Assembly (NCBI GenBank): GCA_025917655.1
Contig: CP084620.1
Location: 930,001 to 994,000 of the forward strand
Origin: Chlorella sorokiniana
Taxonomy: Eukaryota; Chlorophyta; Trebouxiophyceae; Chlorellales; Chlorellaceae
DNA length: 64,000 bases
Reading direction: 5' to 3'
The notes beneath the pieces are model-generated. The model was not told the origin of the DNA and ran no database searches. It was given only the letters and a program-made list of their open reading frames with translations. The translations under genes and the position numbers were made by a program. Of this stretch, positions 10,475-21,500 are shown piece after piece (within the stretch, counting starts at the first letter, position 1; every line of letters begins with the position of its first letter).

Positions 10475-13400
10475 ATGGGTCGCCGCAGAGAAATCGTCGC
10501 CATTGTACTACGTGATGCTCCTGTCGGGTCGAAGCGGCTGCCAACAGCGGACGTTGCTGCTGCCGCGCCCACCGCTGTTGCGCCTGGTTTTGCTGCACCT
10601 CTCTGCTGCAGGCCTGCCGTGCCCGAAGGCTTCACAGTGCGCAGCGAGGGCAAAGCAAGCATCCTGCAGAGCGGCAACGACGTGTTCTTCAACCCCGCTC
10701 AAGTCATCAACCGCGACATGAGCCTGTCGGGTGAGGCACAGCAGCCTGCCTCTGTGGCTGGTGGTTTCTGGGGCTGCTGAAGCACAACTTGACCAGTGAT
10801 CACACTCGCAAGTATGAACCGCCCCAAACATAGCCCTGAACTCCTCGTCACCGCCACTCCCGCAGTGCTCAAGTATTTCATCGCACAGCGCGAAAAGGAG
10901 ATTGAAAATGGCACCGCTCGCAAGATGTTCCAAAAGTCAAGAACACGGGGCTTGCAGGCAGTGGGGTCAAGGCGCCGGAGCCTGGCGAGGGGGTGCGTGT
11001 GCTGGAGGGCCTGGCGGCCTCGGGCCTGCGAGCAATCAGGTGGGCCCGCTGACAGCTGCCCTCCGCTTGCCTGCTGCCGGCCGTCAGCCTGGCTGTGCAT
11101 GCTGTGCGTTCAGTGGCACCTGGGACGGCAGGGCGGCGGGCAGTGCGGGCACCACGCGTGCAGAGCCAACACGATTTAGCCAGTCAAGTGCTCTGCTCAC
11201 TGTCACGCCCCACCACCCCACACACATCAGGTATGCCACCGAGCTGGATGGCGTGCGGGAGGTTGTGGCAAATGATCTGGACCCAAACGGTGGGTGGGCA
11301 GCGGGGGCGCAGCAGGGCACGTCAGGAGGGAAGGCACCAGGCACCCACACGCCGCGCCCTCGCTCGCCCAGCGCCGCGCGCCGCTGCAACGCTCCTGCGC
11401 TGCGCCATGCGCGCCGGGCAGCACGGAGACCCCCTCCCCCACCCACACACATCCACGTCCAACCCCGTCTGCAGTTGTGGAGTCGATGAAGCGCAACATC
11501 GCGTACAACGGCGGCACGGCGGCGGCCAAGGTCAAGCCCAGCGTGGGCGACGCCCGCCTTGTCTGCCTGCAGGTGAGGCTGGCTGGCCGGGGTGCATAAG
11601 GGCCTCCTGCAAGGCACCCCCACCAGCGCCTTGGCCCAGGCCTGCGTGCGACTTGTTTTGGCGCTGCAGCCCCCTGCCCTGCTGTTCCCCATCTGCGCCA
11701 GTCGCTCTGCGCTGCTTCCCTGTTGCTGCCTCTCCTTGTGTCCGTCTGCTCTCCCCGGTATCTCCTCGGTCTTTTGCCCCCCTTCTCGTGAATCCCCCCC
11801 CACCCCTCCCCCCCCCCCCCCCCCCCCCTCACCACCCCACCCCACCGCCCCAACACACACACCCGCCGCCACCAGAGCTGCGGCGCGTTTGACGCCGTGG
11901 ACCTGGACCCCTACGGCTCCCCCTCCCGCCTGCTGGACGCCGCGGTGCAGGCGGTGGGGAGGGCGGCCTGCTGCTGGTCACCGCCACCGACATGGCGGTG
12001 CTGTGCGGCAACAACGGGGAGGCCTGCTACGCCAAGTACGCGTCCTACCCGCTGCACAAGTGAGCCGGGAGGGCGGAGCCCGGGAGGGGGGCAGGGGACG
12101 AGGTCAGGGGCCGAGGCGGCGGAGGCAGGGCGTGCCTGGGCATGCGGGGGCAGCGGGCAGCCGCCACCCGGGCGCCAACCCCGGCTCGCCGCTGCGCCGC
12201 AGGCCCTACTGCCACGAGATGGCGCTGCGCATCCTGCTGGCGTCGCTGGAGCAGCACGCGGCGCGGTACAAGCGGTACATCAAGCCCGTCCTCTCCCTCT
12301 CCATCGACTTCTACATCCGCGTCTTTGTGCGCGTGTACACCTCGGGTGGGCGCCGGTGCTGGTGCCGGTGCCAGGGTGTGAGGAGGGGGGCGGGGAAGGG
12401 GGGGCGGGGCCGCCTTGCTGGCAGCATGTGGTCGCACCAGAATACAGCAGTTGGTGAGTTGCGGTGGCCAAGTCGAGCGGCAGACGTTAGTTGCCCCCTA
12501 CACCTCCCCACACCCCATCCCCACCACAACCACCACCCCTTTTCGTGCATTGCAGCCTCTGAGGTGAAGAACACCGCCACCCGGCTTGGCTACGTGTGGC
12601 AGAGCACCGGCTGCGACAACTTCTACTGGCAGCGCGTGGGCCGCCGCGTGCTCAAGGGCAACGGCAACACCGTGAAGTACATGCCTGGTACGCGGGAAGC
12701 ACTTGTGCGGCGTGTGCCGACGCTGGCTGCCCTGGCCTTCAACACTTTCTCGGTGCTGGGGAGGTGACTTCAAGTTGCTGCCTGCCCTGGCTGCGCGGCC
12801 TCCCGCAGGGGCGGGCCCCGCCGTGCCGCAGCAGTGCCCCGAGACGGGCAGCGGCTTCCAGATGGGGGGCCCTTCTGGGCGGAGCCGCTGCACGACCCCG
12901 AGTGGGTGCAGGGCCTGCTGCAGCAAGTGCGGCGCGACAAGGACGTGTGAGTGCGGCGGGCAGCCGCTGCTGTGCGCTGCTGCCTCCGCCGGTGGTGGCG
13001 GCTGGCAGCACGGGGCTTGTCCAGTGCCCGCTGATCCCTCGCGCCGTCCCCCCGCCCTCCCGGCCTCGTCGCTGTCCACCTTCACCCCTGACCCTTTCCC
13101 CACCATGCGCGCCCGCCCTGCCCCTCCCGTCGCAGCCTGCCCGCGTTTGACAAGGTGCATAGCCTGCTGACGACGGTGAGCGAGGAGCTGCCGGACGTGC
13201 CCCTCTACTTCAACCTGCACGACACATGCAAGCTGCTGCGCACCACCGCCCCGCGCTCAGAGGTCTTCCGCTCTGCCCTCGTCAATGCCGGGTTCAGGTG
13301 GGCGGGGGTGGGATTGTGAGTGAGGGTGTGCGCGGGGGGTTCACATGTGGCTGCGCGACAGCTATGCCTGCGTGGCCCAACCTTGTCCTTCAAGGCCACC

Positions 13401-14302
13401 AAACCCCCTCCCTTTCCGGTTCCCTTCACAACCACAACCACGCAGGGTGAGCGGCACCCACGCGCACCCGCTGGGCATGAAGACCGACGCCCCCTGGGAG
13501 GTGGTGTGGGACGTGATGCGCTGCTGGGTGAAGGAGCACCCGGTGAAGAAGCCAGCGGCAGGGTCGGCAGGTGTGTGTGTGTTTTTGGGGGGGGCGCGCG
13601 GGCAGATAGAGCCCTGGCTGAGCCCGCTTAGGGGCCGTGGCGAAGGCTGGTGAGCAGTTGCGCTGGATGTGCGGCATTGTCGACTTGCCTGAGCCCTGCC
13701 GCCCCTGCTGGCCCCCTGCAGCCGAGAAGATCCTGGGCAAGGAGCCGCAGCTGAAGGCAGACTTCTCGCGGGCGCAGCAGGCTGTGAGCAAGGCGCGGCA
13801 GAAGGGCGTGGCGCGCTACCTGCCCAACCCAGGTGGGCAGGCCAAAGGGTGCCCACCGTTGCGGGCGACAGCGCACCTGCACTGCATGTCACCTTTCAGC
13901 CCCGATGCCACAAAGCCTACACCTTGCCAGCGTGCGGGCACTGAGACCGAGAGCTGAGCGCACGTGGCGCCTGCCCCTGACCCGCTCGCTGCGGCGCCTG
14001 CCCGCCATCCGCTTGCTGCAGAGGCCAACTGGGGCCCCAGGCCCAAGCACGGCAGGGTCGCCAAGCAGCCACGCAACCAGGGTGAGCAGCAGGCAGATCC
14101 ACAGCAGCAGCAGCAGCAGCAGGAGAATGATGGCGACCAGGTTCCCGCGGCGGCAGACGGCGCGGCTGAGGAGCAGCATGAGCAGCAGCAAGCGGCCGCA
14201 GATGGGCCAATGGAGGTGGAGGGAGCGCCCGACATCAAGGAAGCTGAAATCGCACAAGTATGCTTGACCTTGGAAACCGTCCCTGGGAGAAGACCCGACT
14301 GA
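10475..14302 (+). CDS. TRM1: tRNA (guanine26-N2)-dimethyltransferase
   Basis: TRM1 methylates G26 of tRNAs using SAM. ATG 10475 opens exon 1 (10475-10730), with [20 protein letters not shown] and [14 protein letters not shown]. Exon 2 from 10797 gives [20 protein letters not shown]. Then come the SAM-domain motifs [42 protein letters not shown] and [20 protein letters not shown], then [15 protein letters not shown]. Later exons carry [65 protein letters not shown] and [14 protein letters not shown], then [12 protein letters not shown] and a Gln-rich tail ([17 protein letters not shown]). About a dozen introns. Conserved blocks are split by one-base slips near 10934 (A run), 11953 (G run) and 12866 (G/C run). 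The true end may lie in a further small exon after 14323. Confidence 0.93.
11808..11828. repeat. Poly-C tract (21 C) in a TRM1 intron
   Basis: An uninterrupted run of C followed by a CCACC-rich polypyrimidine stretch, just upstream of the acceptor before the [12 protein letters not shown] exon. It probably serves as an extended polypyrimidine tract, and its length will be poorly determined. Confidence 0.9.
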
Positions 14303-14680
14303 TTTTACACTGACGTTTGCAGCAGAGCAACGCAACATGCTGCGCATGCAGGAGGAACAAAAGGTGGCAGCTGGGGGCAGCAACACGTCCACGGCATCCT
14401 GGGATCCAGGGCAGCGAGATTCAATGCAGCACAGGCAAGCGCACCGGTCGGGGCAGGCGCGCAAGGGCACACCCTTAAGACCTTCAGAGCAGCTTGCTCC
14501 GGCCGCATGCGCTAATGAGTGCCAGCGCATCCGGTGCCCGCGGTGTCGGCGGCCTCAGGGGGCGGCACCGGTGACAGTGCCGGACATGGGCTCGGTGTGG
14601 GTGGCCGCCCGATCAAGCTCCTCCTCCTCCTGCACAGACGCTCTTCTAAGGTAAACTGTTCTGGCGCATCGCAAGTCTGC
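14303..14680. other. TRM1 3' region / convergent intergenic
   Basis: Between the chosen TRM1 stop and the stop of the minus-strand gene at 14681. An acceptor-like site (tttgcag, ending near 14322) is followed by an open frame with LRMQEEQKVAAGGSNTS. This could be a last TRM1 exon or just 3' UTR. Nothing else was seen. Confidence 0.4.
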
Positions 14681-15402
14681 TCAAGCAAGGCAAGCGCTGC
14701 TCGGAAGCAAAGGGCCTACCCTCAATACTTCGATGGTCTGCCGCTGCATTTCGTCCACAGGGCAGTCCGGGCACTGCAGGACCGATGAATAAAGGCAACC
14801 TTAATCACGCAATGTAGAATGCAGCGTGGACGAGACTCAGCACCCTTGCTCAACACAAGCGAAGGCGGCGGCAGCATCGGCTGCGCCTCACTTCACGCTC
14901 CGCCTTGACCACCGCCTCCGCATCCGACGCCAGATGCTCATTCCAGCCAGGCACCTGCTTGATGTGTGAAATAGTCTTGCCTGCAGAGCAGGGGTTCAGC
15001 ACAGGAAGCGTTGCTGGTACTTCGGCAACCAAGAGGAAGCGTTGCTGGTACTTCGGCAACCAAGAGGCGGCGCACTGCCGCTGGTAGTTAGTTGTAAGCC
15101 GATGCGTCCCACCTTGCAAGTGCCTCTGCTTCTCCTTCTCCAGAATCTGCAAACATGATGGGAGCAGCGCACTCGATATTGGGGGCATACAAGGCGCCCT
15201 CGAAGTCGGGAAACTGACGAGCAAGGCCTTGGACAGGGACAATTGGCGCTGATGACAGCCTCACCTCCTCGCTGTTGTCGCTCATATGAGAGCCGAAGCC
15301 GTAGCAGCGCGCTTGCCGCAGGGTTGGCCAGACTGCGCCCAAAACCTCTGGGCGGACGGCCCGAAGGCCGCCCGACACTGCACAAAGACTTTGCAGAGAC
15401 AT
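14681..15402 (-). CDS. Small conserved mitochondrial-type protein (PGWNE...LAS family)
   Basis: Four exons fit exactly in phase: 15402-15265, 15146-15113, 14980-14892 and 14773-14681, giving 117 residues. The leader MSLQSLCAVSGGLRAVRPEV...RQARCYGF is Arg-rich without acids, like a mitochondrial presequence. The mature part reads SDNSEE, ILEKEKQRHLQG, KTISHIKQVPGWNEHLASDA, EAVVKAERE and CPVDEMQRQTIEVLR. I recall small plant and fungal proteins with the same order (acidic start, I-E-K-E-K-x-R, P-G-W-N-E-x-L-A-S, x-V-K-A-D/E-R, then E-x-Q-x-x-T-I-E), which are mostly unnamed. Function unknown. The start could also be the in-frame ATG at 15447. Confidence 0.68.
15006..15067. repeat. 31-bp perfect tandem duplication in an intron
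   Basis: Two identical 31-base units, 15006-15036 and 15037-15067, starting aagcgttgctggtacttcgg. They lie between exons 2 and 3 of the minus-strand small-protein gene, so they do not touch coding sequence. A 31-base duplication would break the frame in an exon. Confidence 0.92.
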
Positions 15403-15561
15403 GATGCAATTGTGTACTCGCGAAGTGGCCGAAAGCATTATGTCCACAGAATGCTGACTCAGAGTCAGACGACAGCATGTGCACCAGCTGCCTCCTTTCC
15501 AGGTTGTGATTCAAAGGCCTTCTCACAACCAAACATATCAAGTCAAGCCAAACGCGAACAA

Positions 15562-18500
15562 TCACACCCATGGCATCCATCCCTCATACATCCTGGCTAG
15601 GCGGGCGGGCGACGTGGCGGCGGCGATCAGTCGGCCCACTTGCTGCCGCACGGCCTCCTGGTCGCCGCCTGCCCGGTCGCCACACAGCTTGACCCTGAAG
15701 CGCTGCAGCACCTCGTCCGCGTACTGCTGCTGCTGCTCCCGCCTGGCGGCCGGCCCCACGGCGGGTGCGCCGCTGGCCAGCACCAAGCTCCCGTTGAGGG
15801 CGGTGCCGCCCGCTGGCGGGCCGTCCTGCCGCGGTGGCTCTTCTTCCACTCGCGCTCCCAGCAGCTGCTGCAGGCCTGCCAGGCTGAATCCGTGCTGCCG
15901 CTGCGCCTGCTGCGCCTGCTGCGCCGCTGAGGCCGCCAGGGCCTGCAGGCGGGCGGGCAGCGCCTCCAGCCAGCGCTGCGCCAGCTCCGCTTGATCCAGC
16001 TGCGGGCGGGGCGGATGGCAAAACGCATAGTGGGGGTTGCTGGGGGGCTGAGGCGAACAAGGTGGGCAAATGGATACCAGAGACACAAACACGAGCAAAC
16101 AGCCAGACAGTGATTCTCTGCTGTGCCGCCATGCAAGGCCATGGGCAACGGGCCACAGCCAGCGGCACCCCCTCCTGACCTGCGGCGCCAGCTGGGTGAG
16201 GCAGGGGGCCAGCGCATCCACCAGCCCCGCAGCCTGCTGCCCGGCCGCCGCCTCGCCCCGCCCCCGCCAGCAGCTTGTTGCGGGCCGGCAGCAGCGTGGC
16301 CTGCAGCCCCTGCACCGCGGCTGGCAGCTGCTGCAGGCAGGCACCCGCCGCGGCCAGCTGCTCCACGGCTTCCGCGGCGGCCGCGGCGTCGGCGGCTGGC
16401 AGCGCGCCTGAGCCAGCCAGCTCAGCAGCCCAGCGCCCAGCGCGCTCCAGCTGCGCCGCCCAGCCTTGGCAGCCCGCCAGCCGCGGCAGCAGCTGGACCA
16501 GCGCGGGCGCCAGCTGCTGCGTGGCGCGCACCAGGGGCAGCGCGGCGGCGGCAAAGCCCGCTGCCGCGGCCGCCCGGCCGCCTCGGCAGACTGTTGGCTT
16601 CTGGCTGCGTCTGCCCGCTCAACTTGCAGCTGGTCCAGCTGGGACGCTGCCAGCGCAACACGCGCCTCAGCTGCCGCATAGCTGCCGTGCAGCTGCCGCA
16701 TGGCCTGCAGCAGCGCGGCGTAGCGGCGCCACCCCTCCCGCTGCTCCGCCTGGTAGCGGTCGCCGCCCACGGAGCTTGCGTCGCCCGCCGCCGCCGCCCG
16801 CCGCTGTCCGCCGTGCGAGCAGCCTCCAGCTGCAGCACCGCCTGCGCCACCTCAAGCAGGTTGGCGGCGTGGGAGGCGCCGGCCTGCAGCCAGCCCTGCT
16901 GGCGGCTCAGCGACTGCTGCAGCTCGGCAGACGCGGAGGGGGCGGCCGCCGCCACCTCGCCCGCCAGCTGGCGCGCCGCCGCCACCAGCTGCGCCTGCCA
17001 GCGCTGCAGCGGCGCCTCCAGGCTCAGCAGGGTGGCGGCCCCCGCCGCAGCTGCCCCAGAAGCTGCCCACGGCTGCTGCTCAGCGCCCAACCCGCCACAG
17101 CCGGGTGCACAGCCGGCAGCGGCGCTCCCGGGAACGCAGCGGCACTCCCGCCAGCAGGGCGGCGGCTGCCGCCGCCGCCTCTGGGGGCAGCAGGTGCTCG
17201 TTGGCCCACTGGAAAGCCGCCAGCTCGGCGGCATGGGCCTGCCGTGCACGCTGGGCTTGCTGCGCCGCCAGGCCGGTCAAGTACAGGGCGGCGTCCGCGG
17301 CCGCCAGCTCGCCGCCGGCCGCCGCCGCTGCCGCCACCAGCTGCCGCATCGGCGCCCGCCGCCCCCCACTCGCTTCGCCCTCCCCCTCCGACTGCTGGCT
17401 GAGGCCGCCGCCGCCCTCCAGGGCCTCAAAGCCGCCCGCTCCACCCGGCTCCAGCTCACCCCCAGCAAGTCGTCTGCGGCGGTGGCAGCAGCGGTGTTAA
17501 GGCTAGATGGCAGCACAACTCGCCAACCTGTGCGGGCTCTAAGGGCACAGCATCGGGCAAGGTCGTCCAAGGGCAGAGCTGCAGCGATTGGCCCTACAGC
17601 CTCCCGCGCGGCCAGCCCTCAAACCCACCCACACCCCAGCGCCCGAATCGACCTACAGCCTCTTGCGCTGCCCCCAACCCACCCACACCCCAGCGCCCGA
17701 ATCCACACAGCCGCAGGCACCCACCTCCACCCGCCAGCGCTTCGTCAAAATCAAGGAAGGGGACCAGCTGGGGCTCCTGGCCACCATGTGGCGCTGCGTC
17801 GCCAGGCCGGCGCGTGAACAGCCCGCCGCCGCCCCCGGCTGCCCCTCCGCCTCCTCCCCCTCGTCCAGCAGCCCCCAAGCAGCACGCTCGCGCCCGGCAG
17901 CTGCGCATCAAAGTCTGTGAAGGGCACCAGCCCAGGTGACTTGGCGCGTGCTGCCGCCGAAGGCGAAAGCGCTGCGCCGGGAAGGACGGGCAGTGGCGGC
18001 GCCGCCGCTCGCTCCAGCCCGCGCGGCGCGCCAGGCTGGGGCGGCGGCGCGCAGCGCCTCTGCGGTGCTGCCCAGAGCGGCGGCCAGGGGCTGCAGCAAG
18101 TGCTGCGCCGCCTCCTCTGCCACCGCGGACGCCAGCACGGCTCCGCACTGCTGCCAGGGCACGTCGCTGCCAGGCTCGGCCGGCGCGGCTGCCTCCTTCG
18201 GGCCACCCCCTCCAGCGCCGCCGCCTCCTCCAACACCCCCTCCAGCTCCTGCCAGGTCACCACCGCAGCGCTGGCCAGCTGCAGCTGGCGCTGGGCCAAG
18301 GACGGTCGCTCCGCCGCGGGCAGCAGCTGCTGGGCAGCCGCCTGCGCCTGCTCCAAGCCCTGCAGCAGGCCAGCCAGCGGCGGGTGCTGCCCAGCCGCCG
18401 CCAGCAGAGGCTCCAGTGCCGCCGCCGCCGCCGCTTCGCTGCCGCCCGGCAGCTCGACCTGCCCCGGGCTGCCGCCGCTGCTGGGCTCTTCACCCCGCTC

Positions 18501-21500
18501 CCATCCAGCAGGTCCTTGGCGGCAGCCACGGCGGTCGAAACTTGGGCCGCCGCAGCGGGCGCGCACAGCAGCGCCAGCAGCGGCGGCAGCAGCAGCTGCA
18601 GCTCCGCGGCGGCGGTGCCCAGCCCGTCGACGGCCTGCACAGCGTCCGACAGCCAGGCCAGCAGGTTGCCGCCTGCGGGGCCCAGGAAGAGCTCCTCGGA
18701 TGTGGCGTCCCGCAGGGCCACGGCGGTACCGGCATAACCCAGCACCAGCTTCTCCACAGCTGCAAGGATCGCCCGGGGCTCCTCATCGCTTCCCGTCCTC
18801 CTCCCCCCCTCCTCCTCCTCCTCCCCCAGCCAGCCGCTGCTGGTCCGCCGCCAGCTGCTGCACGGCGGCAGCCTGGGCCTCGCTGTACGCTGCAAACGCG
18901 AGCGCCAGCTCAGCGGGCCCCTCCTGCCCTGCCCGGCCGCCGGCGGCCGCCGCCCAGCCAGCAGCGGCTGCGTCCAGCAGGTGCTGCCTCGCCTCTGAGG
19001 CCGCCAGCGCGACATCCACCCGCTCCAGCTGCAACGAGCCTGCAGAGCTGTGCAGCTGCGCCAGCAGGCCTGTGGAGGCGGCGGCGGCAGCGGCCAGGGG
19101 CCGCCAGGCGTGCAGGGCAGCGGCGGGATCCGGGGGTGGGGGCGAGCTCCGCCGCGCGCTCAAAGCTCTGCACGCAGGCAGGCAAGCGTCGGGCGAGCAT
19201 GCCTGCTCGCCTGCGCTGCTGCGGCGGTCGTTTTAATGGGCCATGCAGCAGGTACGCCCCAGCAACGCAGCCAGCTCGGCTCCCCACCTGCGGCACCGGC
19301 AGGTCTAGCGCAGCCTGGAATGCCGCCCGCCAGTGGGCATGCTGGCTGGTGCCGGCGTAGGCAGTCCCGCCCAGCAGGCAGGCCACGGCGGCGGCGTACT
19401 GCTGCAGCGCAGCGACCAGCTGCCCGGCAGCTGCCGCACGCTCGGCCAGCAGCTGCAGGCCCTGCTTGTCGGCGGCGGCGGCCTGCAGCAGCAGGCCCGC
19501 CGACAGCGGCGCGCGCGACGGCAGCACTCGCAGCGTCGCATGCACGATGCTGCCGCTGCCCTCGCCCGCCGCCGACACATCGCCGCCAGCTGGCGAGGTC
19601 ACCAGCAGCAGGGGGATGCCCGAGGCAGCTGCCCCGTGAGGATTCAACACAGCGGAGCCCGACAGCATGGCGGCTGGTGGGTTGCCTAGCAGCAAGGGCA
19701 GCAGGGCGTCATGCCGAGCCTGCCAAGCCTGCAGGCGAGCGCGTGGGGGGCTGGCTGTGAGCTGCTGTGCCATCCCACGACCGAAAGCCGATCGTAGGCA
19801 ATGCCTGCAAGCCTGAGGAAGTCGCCAGCCAGCAGGCGCCCGCCCCCAGTCCCCACCTGGCACTCCTGCAGGCTCGCCAGCGCCTGGGCGGCCAGCGGCT
19901 GGGCCTCGTGCATCAGCCCCGCCAGCATCCCCCTGGCCTCATCAGCCTGCTCCGTGAGCGCCCGCTCCTGCACCTCGGCGCTGCCCAGCGTGGCCTGGCA
20001 CCGCTGCACCAGGGCGTGCGATTCGGCTGCCGCGGCGGCCGCGCCTGCCGCGCCCTGCAGCTGCTGCAGGTAGGCGGCCAGTGCGGTGCGGGCCGCAGCC
20101 AGGCTGGCAGACGCGGAGGATGCCACGGCGGACAGCTCGGCAGCGCCGCCCGCCAGGCGCAGCGCAAACAGCTGCAGCGCGACGGCCCGTCCAAACGCCT
20201 GCAGGACGGAAGGAACCAGGCGCGAAAGCAACCCTTTAGCCAGTGAATCCAGGCAACAAGTCATCCGAGCAGCCCGCAAGCTTCCGCCATGCCATGCAGT
20301 GCGAGGCGCGGTCCCCACCTTGCTGCCCGCCTTGGCCGCCCCTCCGAGTCCCAGTCCACCCCCGGGTCCAGCAGCGCAGCCTCCAGCAGCGCGCACAGCA
20401 GCGCGGAGTTGGCACGCAGCGCGCACAGCGCGCGCCGCAGCCGCTGCGGAACCCGCCCTCCACGCCTGCACGGGTGTACGGGCGACGTGGCTCGGCGTCA
20501 ATGGCGCGCGCGGGCATGCAGCCGCGTAAACAAGCAGCGAGGGTGGCGGCGCCCGCTGAACAGGTGCACCCTCCCGGCCCCACCTGTGACGCCCAGAGCT
20601 GCTACCAGGGTGGGCGTGAGGCGGAAGGGCACCACCTCGGGCACCTTGAGCTTGAGCCCCCTGCAAGCGGCGAGCACGCAGCAAGGAGAGGGTGGGGGAG
20701 CCGAAACAAACTGGCTTGCGCAACTCAGCAGCATGCTGGTTCAATGCAGGGTCGCGGCATGTGCCATCATGATCGACAGATACCGCGCGGTGCCAGCGGC
20801 TTCTGGGGCTGGGGGACCGGGTGGGTGCAGAAAGCCCCAGCCACCCGGGGCAGTGCCGCCGAAGATCGGCGCTGGTCCCCTGTGGTCCCATGCCGCTCCC
20901 CTCACCGGTCAAAGATAACGCTGAAGTCTATGTGCACGACCTGGGCGGCTGAACGCTGGAGCAGGATGTTGTCCAGGTGGCGGTCTCCCAGGCCCAGCAG
21001 ATGGCCCACCTGCATGGGAAGGGAGCAGAGGAGCAGTTGGAGGCCGCGGCCGCCCGGGCAGCCAGCTGGCGACATGTCTGGAAGGGCCCATGACGCCAAT
21101 GGGACAGTGGCACGGTTCGTCACTTTGAGTTCCGTAGTTTAACGGTTGCAGGGTCCCACAAGCGGGCCAGAAGCCCCCGGACGCAGCGCTTGTGTGCGGG
21201 CAGCGGATCCCCAGACAAAGCACGTCGCGCGGCGGCTTGTTGTAACCATGTGGGTACAAACAGCATCCGGCTCTGAAACGGGGCGGTATTGTGCCCGAGC
21301 TACGGGCAGCACATCGGGGCGGGTTGCCCCAGCAGAGCCTGGCCGGGAAGGAGCCCCCGACACCTTGAAAGTCACAATGCTGGCAATGTCAGGCAGCGAG
21401 GCCCGCCGGTAAACCCTATTGCTGCCAGCCCGCACCCTGACGCTGTCCCCGCCCCGCCGCTCCTGGCAGGGCGCTCTTGGAGAGCTTCCGCCGTGCCGAC

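Noticed and set aside
16123-17817. Long plus-strand open frames opposite SMG1 (also 17936-19360 and 25816-27855)
   Set aside because: Composition mirrors the Ala/Gln-rich minus-strand exons, no known domain appears, and the FATC and kinase motifs fix the coding strand as minus.
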